Assembly: GCF_900625025.1 (NCBI RefSeq)
Contig: NZ_LR130574.1
Span: 310,001 to 374,000, forward strand
DNA: 64,000 nt
Direction: 5' to 3'
DNA from: Lachnoclostridium sp. Marseille-P6806
GTDB lineage: Bacteria; Bacillota; Clostridia; Lachnospirales; Lachnospiraceae
Shown here: in pieces, positions 25,937 through 37,081 of the stretch
Position numbering within the stretch: the stretch's first letter is position 1
Layout of the letters: each line of letters starts with the position of its first letter
Made by a program: the position numbers and the translations under genes
Notes under the pieces: model-generated
What the model was told of the DNA's origin: nothing
Databases searched by the model: none
The model's input: the letters and a program-made list of their open reading frames with translations, nothing else

Positions 25937-27436
25937 TCAAAGACTCTCCCGATACTCCGTCGGCGTAAGCCCGACTTTCTTCTTAAACAGCTTTGTGAAA
26001 TATTTGGGATCCTCGTAGCCCACAAGCCCGGCTACCTGATACAGCTTATACTGCGGATCTGCAAGCAGCTCGCAGGCTCTTCCGATCCGCGCATCCGCAA
26101 TGAACTGTCCCACTGTGATACCCCGGTTCCTGCGGAACATCGCCGAAAGATAGGTCGGCGTCAGATAGACCACCTCGGCCAGCCGGCCCAGCGATAGCGA
26201 ACTGTCCCCCAGATGCGCCTCGATATACTCGCAGACCTCCCTGACAAGATAGTTTCCGGTTCCGTTTTCCTCACAGTTCATAATCTCCCGGAGCTGCCGA
26301 TTCACCCAGTCTCCGAGCTCCCGTATAGTACACAGCTCTTCCAGCCGCTCCTCATCCGCCTCCTCCTCAGGCGGCTCGGCGTTCTCCATTGTCCGCATCG
26401 CCGCGCGGCTCAGCGTGTCAAATACATTGCGGACACGGAAATTCATGACGGCATGCATATCCGTCAGAAAACGGCACCAGCTCTCCACATAGGCCTCCGC
26501 TTCCTCCTGCCTCCGTTCCCGTACCAGCTGATAAAAGGCGCGGAGCCTGTCCTCCGGGACGGTACCCCGGTATTCCTCGCTGCTGTCCATAGCATCTGCC
26601 CGGCAGTTCCAGCCCTTATAGGAAAGATGACGTACCCCGGCCAGCGCCTCGCGCCATGCTTCACGTACGTTCCCGCGCGCATGGTGCTCCCGGCTGGCAG
26701 ACACAAACCACCGGCTCCCCTCCCCGCGGTAGGACAGTATCGCCTCGCTGGTAAGCTCCACCAGTTCCCGGTCCCACGGTGAATCCAGAGCGATCAGCAG
26801 TGCATAGGAATTCGCGGAAACCATATCCGCCAGAGCAAGGCTTTCTCCGCCGAAGCGCTCCAGCATCTCCTGCCGGAGATTATTCAAAACATCCTGCGCG
26901 ATATCATGAATTCCGGGGATCGCACTGCCGTCCGTGCGGATCATGAACATCACATAATTCCGCCACGCTCCCGATCCGTTATCTCCGTCTGCCGTCAGAA
27001 GCTCCTCCTGACCGCTGCCGTTCAGCAGGGAATGAAGTGTCGTCTGCCGTTCCCGGCGTGTCTTCTGCACGGCGGAAACCGCCTTGCAGACGACGTCCGA
27101 CAGCTCTTCGACAGAGATCGGCTTCTCGACATAGCCCACCGCGCTGAGCGAAATCGCCGCATGCAGATACTCCTTGTCGGAATACCCGCTCACAAAAAGG
27201 ATCTGACAGTCCGGAAGAAGCCCGCGCAGTGCCCGCGCCATATCTGTCCCCAGCATGCCTGGCATACGGATGTCCGACAGCACAATATCCGGACGCAGCT
27301 CCGCCGCCGTCCGAAGCGCATCCTCCGCGTTTTCGGCCGCGCTGACCTCGTCCACCCCGAGCGTCTTCCATGGCACATGCCGCAGCAGTCCGTTCCGGAT
27401 CGGGGCCTCATCTTCCACAATCAATAAACGGATCAT
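25937..27436 (-). CDS. AraC-family response regulator, YesN type
   Basis: A 499-aa regulator. The receiver domain (1-120) has the acidic pair in VEDE, phospho-acceptor Asp55 in LSDIRMPG, SGYSD and Lys in VEKPIS. A central linker domain and a C-terminal AraC double helix-turn-helix (about 400-499) follow, with SLSLGRLAEVVYLTPTYLSA and VAGLVGYEDPKYFTKLFKKK. The start is ATG at 27436, with GAGGG 7 bases upstream. It sits between GH30 and its YesM-type kinase, so sensing of an extracellular sugar and activation of lplBC/SBP/GH genes is the expected role. Confidence 0.93.
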   Translation of the reverse strand: MIRLLIVEDEAPIRNGLLRHVPWKTLGVDEVSAAENAEDALRTAAELRPDIVLSDIRMPGMLGTDMARALRGLLPDCQILFVSGYSDKEYLHAAISLSAVGYVEKPISVEELSDVVCKAVSAVQKTRRERQTTLHSLLNGSGQEELLTADGDNGSGAWRNYVMFMIRTDGSAIPGIHDIAQDVLNNLRQEMLERFGGESLALADMVSANSYALLIALDSPWDRELVELTSEAILSYRGEGSRWFVSASREHHARGNVREAWREALAGVRHLSYKGWNCRADAMDSSEEYRGTVPEDRLRAFYQLVRERRQEEAEAYVESWCRFLTDMHAVMNFRVRNVFDTLSRAAMRTMENAEPPEEEADEERLEELCTIRELGDWVNRQLREIMNCEENGTGNYLVREVCEYIEAHLGDSSLSLGRLAEVVYLTPTYLSAMFRRNRGITVGQFIADARIGRACELLADPQYKLYQVAGLVGYEDPKYFTKLFKKKVGLTPTEYRESL

Positions 27437-27544
27437 AGCTGTTCCCTCATAAACTGATTGTATCACGACGACGGCTCCGTTGCTCCGTTCATACCGATCA
27501 GCCACCCGGATGGCCGTCTCTTATCCGCCCTTTTGAGCGGCCTT

Positions 27545-29026
27545 TCAGAGATCGGTGATAACCAGTGTGCTGATCGTTCCCGCAGGAACCGCAAAGCGGA
27601 TGATCTCTCCCTGTACCCGGAATGCGTACAGTCCGTCCTCCTGTGTCCGGTTCAGAAGCACCACGGCAATGGAACCATCCGGATTTTTTGCCGCCACGGC
27701 CTCCACTCTGTCGTCGCAGCGCGAGAAACCGATCCGTTTTGCTCCGGGACGGATATGGCGGGAGAAATGTGCGATATATTCATAGGTCATGTTCGTGCGG
27801 AATATTCCGTTCTGCACAATCATGCCGGCGGTAAATCCATATGGTACATGACGCGGACCGCCATTCTCGTCAACACAGAGATTCCAGTCAATCCAACGGT
27901 TCATGCCTCCGTTCAAATTTCCGATCATGTCATGCGCATATTGCCTGGCATCGTCCTCCTCCGCGCGCATAGGCGTTTTGGTCGGCCCCGTAATGCCTTC
28001 CCAAAAGCTGGACTGCCCCGGTGCATGCAGCCCGCAGCACTCGGAAAGCATCAAGATTTTGTCCGGAAACGCATCGTGCGCGAGCTGCACGGCTTCAAAA
28101 TGATCGCCGGAATACCAGTGGAATGCCAAACCGGCGATCATGGTATCCGTCTCCGCATCAATCATCTGCTCCGCCCATTCCACCATTCGTTCTTTGTTAT
28201 GATCCCAAATAAACAGATCGATTTTCTCCGCAAGCCCGGTTCTCCGGAACTCCGGATACAGATAGTCTTTCAGAAAACGCTTCTGCTCCTGTGCCGTCCA
28301 GACACAGCTGTCCCAGTTTGTCGCGGCGACCGATTCGTTCTGAAGCGTCATCATCGTCACCGGTATTCCCTCCTCGAGATAGCCCAGCACATATTTCGCA
28401 AGATACTTTGCCCACGGTCCGTAAAATTCCGGGCGGAGCGAGCCGCCGTTGCACCGTGAGGGTTGCGAGCCGCCTGATCCCTCCTCATGCCCCGAACCGC
28501 CGTAAACCGCCGCATCATTCTGCGGGCGCTCCGGTGGCGTCTTCCACTGCCGGGGCGGCGACCACGGAGAAAGAAGAACCGAAAGGGGCTCATGCCCGGC
28601 TGCGTCATTCATGCGCATCGCCTCCCGAATCATCGGGATAATGTACTGCCGGTCCCGCCGCAGGGAAAAGGTAGCAAGCTCCGGATCCGAAATAGGATCC
28701 TCAACCGCCTGATATTCCTCCAGCGAGAAGTCGCAGCTGTCCATATGCGTGCGGATAAAGCGCAGACGATTGCCGTCCGGACCGAAGAACGCCCCGAGCG
28801 CCCTCTGCCGCTCCGTCTCTTCCATCCTCGAGAGCAGATACGCGCTGCTCTCCGTCATGGCCCCGCCAAAGCCCTCTATCGTCTGATATTCCATCTGTGG
28901 ATAGAGACCGATCACACCGGATTCCAGATGCTTCGGCTCATCCGCCTCATGCGTCACCGGAAGTTCACACTCCCTGCGCACCGGTTCCCCATCTGCCGCC
29001 CACGTTGTATATTGTATGCACCTCAT
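27545..29026 (-). CDS. Glycoside hydrolase family 30 (glucosylceramidase-like)
   Basis: A 493-aa GH30 enzyme of the clan A (beta/alpha)8 fold. The family signature QTIEGFGGAMTESSA lies near residue 50. The acid/base is Glu in LQNES (about 231) and the nucleophile Glu in LMLSECCG (about 329). A C-terminal beta domain follows. There is no signal peptide, so it should act in the cytoplasm on imported beta-glucosides, beta-xylosides or similar. An unusual Gly/Ser-rich insert of about 30 residues (near 167-197, including GGSGHEEGSGGSQPS) sits between SPWSPPRQWKT and the EFYGPWAKYLAKY part. The start is the second ATG of ATGATG, with GGGAGG upstream. It heads the YesN/YesM unit. Confidence 0.9.
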   Translation of the reverse strand: MRCIQYTTWAADGEPVRRECELPVTHEADEPKHLESGVIGLYPQMEYQTIEGFGGAMTESSAYLLSRMEETERQRALGAFFGPDGNRLRFIRTHMDSCDFSLEEYQAVEDPISDPELATFSLRRDRQYIIPMIREAMRMNDAAGHEPLSVLLSPWSPPRQWKTPPERPQNDAAVYGGSGHEEGSGGSQPSRCNGGSLRPEFYGPWAKYLAKYVLGYLEEGIPVTMMTLQNESVAATNWDSCVWTAQEQKRFLKDYLYPEFRRTGLAEKIDLFIWDHNKERMVEWAEQMIDAETDTMIAGLAFHWYSGDHFEAVQLAHDAFPDKILMLSECCGLHAPGQSSFWEGITGPTKTPMRAEEDDARQYAHDMIGNLNGGMNRWIDWNLCVDENGGPRHVPYGFTAGMIVQNGIFRTNMTYEYIAHFSRHIRPGAKRIGFSRCDDRVEAVAAKNPDGSIAVVLLNRTQEDGLYAFRVQGEIIRFAVPAGTISTLVITDL

Positions 29027-29117
29027 CATTTCCTCCCACAGAAAAGTATTCTGTCCGGCATTTTATTATGTCCTGTTTCTTATTCGATTCCTGTTCCGGC
29101 ACTGCCTTTTTCATCAT

Positions 29118-29152
29118 AAAAAAATCCGTGCGCTCTGAGAACGTACGGATTT
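29118..29152 (-). terminator. Terminator downstream of fhs
   Basis: On the minus strand AAATCCGTACG pairs with its partner across a 9-base loop (11 bp with one wobble), and the descending arm continues into seven T. It lies after the CRISPR-like repeats, so the fhs transcript would include them. Confidence 0.8.
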
Positions 29153-29174
29153 ACGATTTTGTGGATTATTTTAT

Positions 29175-29264
29175 GAATATGCCCACGGCGCGGGGGCAGA
29201 AACGAAGCAGTTGCTCCGCTATGCGATCCATTTCAGAATATGCCCACGGCGCGGGGGCAGAAAC
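29175..29264 (+). CRISPR. Minimal CRISPR-like unit: two identical 29-nt repeats, one 32-nt spacer
   Basis: Repeat 1 is 29175-29203 and repeat 2 is 29236-29264; they are identical over all 29 bases and differ immediately outside. The spacer is 29204-29235 (32 bases), so the period is 61, the standard type I-E geometry. The repeat starts GAATATGCCC and ends GGGGGCAGAAAC, with a GCCC/GGGC stem, resembling type I-E repeats in this orientation. The sequence left of repeat 1 is AT-rich, like a leader. No cas gene is in the window. A chance short duplication in the fhs 3' untranslated region cannot be excluded. An 8-bp GC hairpin (29251-29274) overlaps the second repeat. Confidence 0.55.
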
Positions 29265-29313
29265 CCGCCCCCGCAGGCTTCAGAGCACCCCTCGTTTCGG
29301 GCGGTCCGGCTGT

Positions 29314-30984
29314 TCAAAACAGTCCCTCGATCCGCCCTTCGGCGTCTACATCGATCCGGAGCGCCGCCGGATTTCTCGGAAGCCCGGGCATCTGGATAAT
29401 TTCGCCGGTGAGGATGACGACAAAGCCTGCCCCCGCCGACACATAGGCGTCCCGCACCGTCACGGAAAAGCCCTCGGGCCGACCAAGACGGCCGGGATCA
29501 TCCGAGAGGGAATACTGCGTCTTTGCCACGCAGATGGGAAGTCCGCCGAAGCCGAGCTTCTCCAGCGAAGAAATCGCCCTCTCCGCGGTTTTGGTATATT
29601 CGACGCCGTCCGCGCCGTAAATTTCCCGCGCCACGGTCTCTATCTTCTCCGTCAGCGGAGCCTGCAGTCCGTACAGCGGGCGGTAAGAGGCCGGCTGCTT
29701 CTCCAGCGTGTCAAGAACCTTTTCCGCAAGCTCACGGCCGCCCTCTCCGCCGTCTGCCCAGACCGTCGCTCTGGAAAATTCGCAGTGATGTTCACGGCAG
29801 AACGCCTCGACAAAGGCGTTCTCCGCCTCCGTGTCCGTTGCAAAGGAATTGAGTGCAACAACGATCGGAACCCCGAATTTATGCAGGTTCTCGATGTGCT
29901 TTTCCAGATTTGCCGCGCCGCGCCGCAGGGCCTCCGGGTTCTCCCTCCGCAGCTCTGTTTTCGGGACGCCGCCGTTGTATTTGAGCGCCTGAATCGTTGC
30001 GACCAGAACCACCGCGTCCGGTCTGATGCCCGCCATCCGGCACTTGATGTCCATGAATTTCTCCGCGCCCAGATCCGCTCCGAAGCCGGCCTCCGTGACC
30101 GTGTAATCCGCGAGCTTCAGCGCCGCGCGCGTCGCGCGTACCGAATTGCAGCCGTGCGCGATGTTGGCAAAAGGGCCGCCGTGAATGAGCGCCGGCGTAT
30201 GCTCGAGCGTCTGCATCAGATTCGGCCGGAGTGCGTCCTTTAAGAGAGCGCACATGGCGCCGACCGCGCCGAGCTGCTCCGCCGTGACCGGCTCCCCGCC
30301 ATAATTGTAGGCGGCGACAATCCGGCCGAGGCGCTTTTTCAGATCCTCCATGTCCTCCGCCAGACAGAAGACGGCCATGATCTCCGAGGCCGCTGTGATC
30401 ACAAAATGATCCTCGCGCACCGGGCCGTTTGTTTTGCCCCCAAGACCGATCGTGATATTGCGGAGCGCGCGGTCATTCATGTCCATGCAGCGCTTCCACA
30501 CGACGCGGGTAGGGTCAATGCGGAGCGGATTGCCGAAGTGAAGCGAGTCGTCGAGCATCGCGGCCAGCAGATTGTTCGCCGCGGTGACGGCGTGAAAATC
30601 GCCGGTGAAATGAAGATTCAGATCTTCCATCGGCACGACCTGCGCATAGCCTCCGCCGGCCGCTCCTCCCTTTACGCCGAAGCACGGCCCGAGCGACGGC
30701 TCCCGCAGCGCAAGAATCGAGCGGCGTCCGAGCTTTCTCAGCGCATCGGCAAGACCGATGCTGATCGTCGTCTTTCCCTCCCCTGCCGGCGTCGGATTGA
30801 TCGCAGTGACAAGAATCAGCTTCCCGTCCTTTCGCTCTTTCAGCACGTTCATGCAGGAATCCGAGAGCTTCGCCTTGTATCTTCCGTACAGCTCAAGATC
30901 ATCCGCCGCAATGCCGAGCTCCGCCGCCGCATCCATGATCGGCAGGAGCTGTGCCTCCTGTGCAATTTCGATATCCGTCTTCAT
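29314..30984 (-). CDS. fhs: Formate-tetrahydrofolate ligase
   Basis: A 556-aa enzyme that makes 10-formyl-THF from formate, THF and ATP in the cytoplasm. It has the ATP site TPAGEGKTT near residue 66, the conserved [19 protein letters not shown] near 94-112, HFTGDFHA near 124 and [10 protein letters not shown] near 300. Length matches the family. It supplies one-carbon units for purines and, in acetogens, the methyl branch of the Wood-Ljungdahl pathway; this locus gives no further evidence for the latter. GAGGA lies 6 bases before the ATG; TTGCCT-N18-TATACT lies upstream. Monocistronic, with the CRISPR-like unit and terminator in its 3' region. Confidence 0.97.
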   Translation of the reverse strand: MKTDIEIAQEAQLLPIMDAAAELGIAADDLELYGRYKAKLSDSCMNVLKERKDGKLILVTAINPTPAGEGKTTISIGLADALRKLGRRSILALREPSLGPCFGVKGGAAGGGYAQVVPMEDLNLHFTGDFHAVTAANNLLAAMLDDSLHFGNPLRIDPTRVVWKRCMDMNDRALRNITIGLGGKTNGPVREDHFVITAASEIMAVFCLAEDMEDLKKRLGRIVAAYNYGGEPVTAEQLGAVGAMCALLKDALRPNLMQTLEHTPALIHGGPFANIAHGCNSVRATRAALKLADYTVTEAGFGADLGAEKFMDIKCRMAGIRPDAVVLVATIQALKYNGGVPKTELRRENPEALRRGAANLEKHIENLHKFGVPIVVALNSFATDTEAENAFVEAFCREHHCEFSRATVWADGGEGGRELAEKVLDTLEKQPASYRPLYGLQAPLTEKIETVAREIYGADGVEYTKTAERAISSLEKLGFGGLPICVAKTQYSLSDDPGRLGRPEGFSVTVRDAYVSAGAGFVVILTGEIIQMPGLPRNPAALRIDVDAEGRIEGLF

Positions 30985-31052
30985 CTCTGATCCTCATCGT
31001 GGAAACATATGGAAAGAACGCAGACAAAAAACGTGCTTCCGGCAACACCGTC

Positions 31053-31082
31053 AGTATAGTCTCTGCCCGGGTGGTTAGGCAA
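31053..31082 (-). promoter_or_regulatory. Candidate fhs promoter
   Basis: On the minus strand TTGCCT (31082-31077), an 18-base spacer and TATACT (31058-31053). It is 69 bases upstream of the fhs start. The leader between contains no riboswitch fold that I can recognise. Confidence 0.5.
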
Positions 31083-31131
31083 CGGCAATTCCAGCGGCTC
31101 CGGGAGCAGGCCGCACTCCTCCCCCCTGTCG

Positions 31132-31209
31132 CTCCCCCGCGCGTTCAGAGACGCCGCACCGCCGCTCCCTCTCCCCCGCGCGTTCAGAGGCGCCGTACCG
31201 CTGCCGCTC
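31132..31209 (-). repeat. Two tandem 39-bp repeats at the end of the C39-like gene
   Basis: The copies begin CTCCCCCGCGCGTTCAGAG at 31132 and again at 31171. About 30 of the 39 positions are alike, with single A/G and C/T changes. The annotated stop of the C39-like gene (31186-31184) falls in the second copy. Another frame reads both copies as a repeated SERAGER peptide, so a frameshift or repeat-number change may have altered the C-terminus. Confidence 0.7.
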
Positions 31210-31870
31210 TCTCTCCCTGCCCGGCATGACGGCGCTCCGCAAGCTCCCGGGGATATGCGGCCGCCGCAAGGCCGTGCCATGGGTCATTGAACAGAAGCTC
31301 TCCCCGCTCCTCATCATAGCCGACAAGCAGCATGCAGTGCTCGCGGGAGATCCATGTGAACAGCTCTCCGCCGTCCAGACGCCATGAGGGTCCGGGAATC
31401 GGCTCCGCAAGGTCGAGCGTCGCCCAGTATGCCACCGGCACCCCTTGGTCGATATACTCCCGGAGCAGCCGCTCCGTCTGCACGCCGGTGACGTCCTTCG
31501 CCGCAAATGCAGGGCGTCCACACCCGTCCGCCGGCGCATATTCCGCAAAAACCCGGTTCAGCGCCCGCACCAGCACGCCGGGATAGCAGCCGAACGCCGC
31601 GGGATCATAGGGGCTGCCGGCAAAATACTCATCCGGATCCGGCCCTGTTCCGATGATGTTCTCCGACGCGGGCGTCAGATCCGTTCTGCCGTCCGCCCCC
31701 ATAAAAAGTGTCAGCTCCCGCATCGGAAGATAGTGCCGGATGAACTCGTCCACAGAGAGAGGAATGCCGAGATACCGAAGCAGCATGACCGCCGTCACAC
31801 TCTCGCAGCCGGTCGGCCATCTCTCTCTCTGGTCGATGCAGGGTATGAGGATCCGTTTTGACGCCATCAC
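31184..31870 (-). CDS. C39-like (papain-fold) peptidase family protein
   Basis: A 228-aa protein with a papain-like triad: Cys in TGCESVTAVMLL (about residue 22), His in SREHCMLLVGYDE (about 177) and Asp/Asn in FNDPWHG (about 194). This matches the stand-alone peptidase C39-like domain found in many Bacillota. No signal peptide is evident, so it may act in the cytoplasm or be exported by another route. It begins four bases after nhaC (GTG at 31870 or ATG at 31867, AGAGG upstream) and ends the pse-like operon. The last residues (RRHAGQGERAAAV) lie next to tandem DNA repeats and may not be ancestral. Confidence 0.78.
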   Translation of the reverse strand: MMASKRILIPCIDQRERWPTGCESVTAVMLLRYLGIPLSVDEFIRHYLPMRELTLFMGADGRTDLTPASENIIGTGPDPDEYFAGSPYDPAAFGCYPGVLVRALNRVFAEYAPADGCGRPAFAAKDVTGVQTERLLREYIDQGVPVAYWATLDLAEPIPGPSWRLDGGELFTWISREHCMLLVGYDEERGELLFNDPWHGLAAAAYPRELAERRHAGQGERAAAVRRL

Positions 31871-31873
31871 CTG

Positions 31874-33400
31874 TCACCTCTGCTCCTGCCCTCTCCGCTC
31901 CGTGCGGCGCCGGATCAGCAAAAGGATCGCCGTCATCAGCGCCGCGCTGATAAGGAGCGAGATCTGCCAGCTTCTCGTGAGCGCCGCGGCCAGATACCCG
32001 ACGATGCAGCAAGCCACCGTCACCGCCGCATACTGCATCTGCGTCTGCACATGATTGATGTGATTGCTCTGCGCCCCCGCGGACGCCATGATCGTCGTAT
32101 CGGAAATCGGCGAGACATGATCTCCGCAGACCGAGCCCGCAAGAACCGCAGAAACCGCGATGACCATCATCTGGCTGTCCGTCCTCTGGAACAGCGACAC
32201 GACAATCGGCACCAGAATGGAAAAGGTGCCCCACGAGGTTCCTGTGGAAAAGGAAATGAAAATCGCGATGCAGAACACGGCCACCGGTATGAACCAGATG
32301 AGGCGGCCGCTCAGATCGAGATTGCCGCTCACAAAATCACCGATTCCGAGCCGATCGGTCATCCCCTTGAGCGTCCACGCGAGCGTAAGAATCAGAATCG
32401 CCGGAATCATCATTTTTCCGCCCTCCGGCAGCGAGTCCATAAAGTCCCGGAATGTGATGACCCTGCGGGGGAGATAGAGAAAGCCCATGAAAATGACGGT
32501 GACCACGGTCGCGAAGATCAGAGAAATCTCGGCGTCACAGTTGGCGAACGCCGCGACCACGCCCGACGCGCCGCCTAGGTAGCCGGTATAAATCATCGCC
32601 CCGACCGCTGAGCCGATCATGACCAGCATCGGCGCAATCAGATCCGCGACATGCCCCTTTCCCTCGCGCATCCGTCTCTCGTCCTCCTCGGCCAGCGCGC
32701 GGAATTCCTCACCTCCCGAGGTAAAGAGATCACCGTTCGCCGCATTTTTTTCATGCTTTGCCATCAGGCCGAAGTCAATAGACTTCGCCGTGATAAAGAA
32801 AACCATATAGAGCGTCAGAATGGCGTACAGGTTATAGGGAATCGTCGCTATGAAAAGCTGAAAGCCGTTCATTGGCCCGCCCTCCGGCACATAGGAATTG
32901 ACCGCGGCCGCCCAGCTCGAAATCGGCGCGATGATGCAGATTGGCGCCGCCGTCGCGTCGATGATATAGGCGAGCTTTGCGCGGGAAATGCCGTACTTGT
33001 CCGTGACGGGGCGCATGACGGAGCCGACGGTCAGACAGTTGAAATAATCGTCGACAAAGATCAGAACACCGAGCAGCGCGGTCGCCGCCAGCGCCTGCTT
33101 CCGACTGCGCAGATGCTTTGTCGCCCAGCGCCCGTACGCCGCCGTCCCGCCGCAGCGGGACATCAGCACGATGATCATGCCGAGCAGAACGTCAAAAATA
33201 ACGATATTCAGATCCATACTGTCACGCATGACCGTGAACAGCGTCTCAAAGGTATTCCACGGCTGAAAGCCGGCCGCCATTCCCGCGCCGAGCAGCACCC
33301 CGCAGAACAGAGACAGATAGACCTCTTTTGTGAGCAGTGCCAGAAGAATTGCCGCCACCGGAGGCACCAGCGACCATCCCGTTCTATAAAACATATTCAT
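31874..33400 (-). CDS. Na+/H+ antiporter NhaC family protein
   Basis: A 508-aa membrane protein with 11-12 helices. Conserved NhaC-type pieces are LLGVLIFVDDYFNCLTVGSVMRP near residue 110, TAAPICIIAPISSWAA near 150, STGTSWGTFSILVPI near 395 and AGSVCGDHVSPISDTTIMAS near 425. It exchanges Na+ (or an organic ion, as in malate-lactate antiporters of this family) for protons. The start is ATG at 33400 (GAGAGGG 5 bases upstream). It lies 16 bases after the ATP-grasp gene and 4 bases before the C39-like gene. Why an antiporter sits in a glycan-type operon is unclear. Confidence 0.9.
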   Translation of the reverse strand: MNMFYRTGWSLVPPVAAILLALLTKEVYLSLFCGVLLGAGMAAGFQPWNTFETLFTVMRDSMDLNIVIFDVLLGMIIVLMSRCGGTAAYGRWATKHLRSRKQALAATALLGVLIFVDDYFNCLTVGSVMRPVTDKYGISRAKLAYIIDATAAPICIIAPISSWAAAVNSYVPEGGPMNGFQLFIATIPYNLYAILTLYMVFFITAKSIDFGLMAKHEKNAANGDLFTSGGEEFRALAEEDERRMREGKGHVADLIAPMLVMIGSAVGAMIYTGYLGGASGVVAAFANCDAEISLIFATVVTVIFMGFLYLPRRVITFRDFMDSLPEGGKMMIPAILILTLAWTLKGMTDRLGIGDFVSGNLDLSGRLIWFIPVAVFCIAIFISFSTGTSWGTFSILVPIVVSLFQRTDSQMMVIAVSAVLAGSVCGDHVSPISDTTIMASAGAQSNHINHVQTQMQYAAVTVACCIVGYLAAALTRSWQISLLISAALMTAILLLIRRRTERRGQEQR

Positions 33401-33416
33401 TTCCACCCTCTCCTGT

Positions 33417-35848
<2,432 letters not shown>

Positions 35849-35881
35849 CATTCCGCTCTCCGACAGGCCGTTCCGCACCGC

Positions 35882-37075
35882 CTATACCGCGTAATATTTG
35901 CAGAGCTTCTGCACCGCCCGGATCACATCGTCCGCGTCCTCATCCGTCATCGCGTAGTAAAACGGAATCGTGATCATATGTTCATACAAACGCTCCGCCC
36001 GGGGGCAAAGACCGCGCGCATAGCCGAGCTTCTCGTAATACGGAAACCAGTAGGTCGGGATATAGTGGACGTTGCAGACGATATTTTCCTCCCCCATGGC
36101 CTCAAAGAAGCGCGCTCTGTCTATGGAAAGCTTCTCCGGATTCAGACGGAGAATATAGAGATGCCGCACCGAGTCCGAGCCCTCCGTCTCACGCTGTACG
36201 ATGAGCTGCGGAATCTCCGAGAACGCCTCGTCGTATTTCTTCCGGAGCATTTTCTTGCGCGCCGCGAAGCGGTCCAGCTTGTCAAGCTGACTGGCGATCA
36301 GGGCCGCCTGCATATCCGTGATGCGGTAATTCGGCGCAAGCGCGACCTGCTCGTAATACCACGGCCCGTCCGGCACATGCTCCATCCGGGACGGATCCCT
36401 CGTGATGCCATGCGAGCGGTACAGCAGGAGCCGTTGATAAAACGCCTCATTGTCCGTCAGCACCGCGCCGCCCTCGCCGCCGCAGATCGTCTTCACCGGG
36501 TGAAAGCTCAGCGTCGTCATGTCCGCGATGCTGCCGCTTTTCCTCCCCTTATAGGAGCTGCCGATCACATGCGCGCCGTCCTCGATGTACACAAAGCCGT
36601 ATTTTTCCCGGAGCGCGAGGAAACGGTCATGATCCACCGACTGGCCCCCGAAATCCACGGCGACGACCGCTTTCGTCCTCTCCGTTATTTTTTCCTCGAC
36701 GCAGGCAGGGTCAAGCTGCCACGTCTTTTCATCAATATCGGCAAAGACCGGGCGTCCGCCGCAGTAGAGCGCACAGTTGGCAGAGGCCGCAAAGGTAATC
36801 GGCGTCGTGATGACCTCGTCTCCCTCGCCCACGCCCGCCGCCATGCAGGCCATGTGAAGCGCCGAGGTCCCGCTCGAGCAGAGCACGGCATAACGCGCCC
36901 CCGTTACTTCACAGAGTCTCCGCTCCGTCTCCTCGATCTGCGGCCCGCAGGTCAGATAATCTCCCCGCAGCACGCGGACGACCGCCTCGACATCCGCGTC
37001 GTCTATGTACTGATGGGAATAATAAATTTTATTGCTGCGGACAGGCTCGCCGCCCTCGATTGCCGGTTTATTCAT
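35882..37075 (-). CDS. pseC: UDP-4-amino-4,6-dideoxy-N-acetyl-beta-L-altrosamine transaminase
   Basis: A 397-aa DegT/DnrJ/EryC1-type PLP aminotransferase. The Schiff-base Lys195 is in SFHPVKTICGGEGG. SSGTSALHMA lies near 67, DFGGQSVDHD near 141 and EDGAHVIGSSY near 165. PseC transfers an amino group from glutamate to C4 of the keto sugar made by PseB. The IYYSHQYIDDADVEAV N-terminus and LTCGPQIEETE near 41-51 are typical of PseC. It begins six bases after pseB. Later pathway enzymes (PseH, PseG, PseI, PseF) are not in the window. Confidence 0.93.
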   Translation of the reverse strand: MNKPAIEGGEPVRSNKIYYSHQYIDDADVEAVVRVLRGDYLTCGPQIEETERRLCEVTGARYAVLCSSGTSALHMACMAAGVGEGDEVITTPITFAASANCALYCGGRPVFADIDEKTWQLDPACVEEKITERTKAVVAVDFGGQSVDHDRFLALREKYGFVYIEDGAHVIGSSYKGRKSGSIADMTTLSFHPVKTICGGEGGAVLTDNEAFYQRLLLYRSHGITRDPSRMEHVPDGPWYYEQVALAPNYRITDMQAALIASQLDKLDRFAARKKMLRKKYDEAFSEIPQLIVQRETEGSDSVRHLYILRLNPEKLSIDRARFFEAMGEENIVCNVHYIPTYWFPYYEKLGYARGLCPRAERLYEHMITIPFYYAMTDEDADDVIRAVQKLCKYYAV

Positions 37076-37081
37076 ATCACC

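Noticed and set aside
29251-29274. GC hairpin after the second CRISPR-like repeat as a terminator
   Set aside because: GCGGGGGC pairs with GCCCCCGC, but no T-tract follows, and a clear terminator lies further downstream at 29118-29152.
30985-31052. Possible THF riboswitch in the fhs leader
   Set aside because: The leader is short and I see neither the paired core nor the conserved internal loops of the THF class; a plain promoter explains it.
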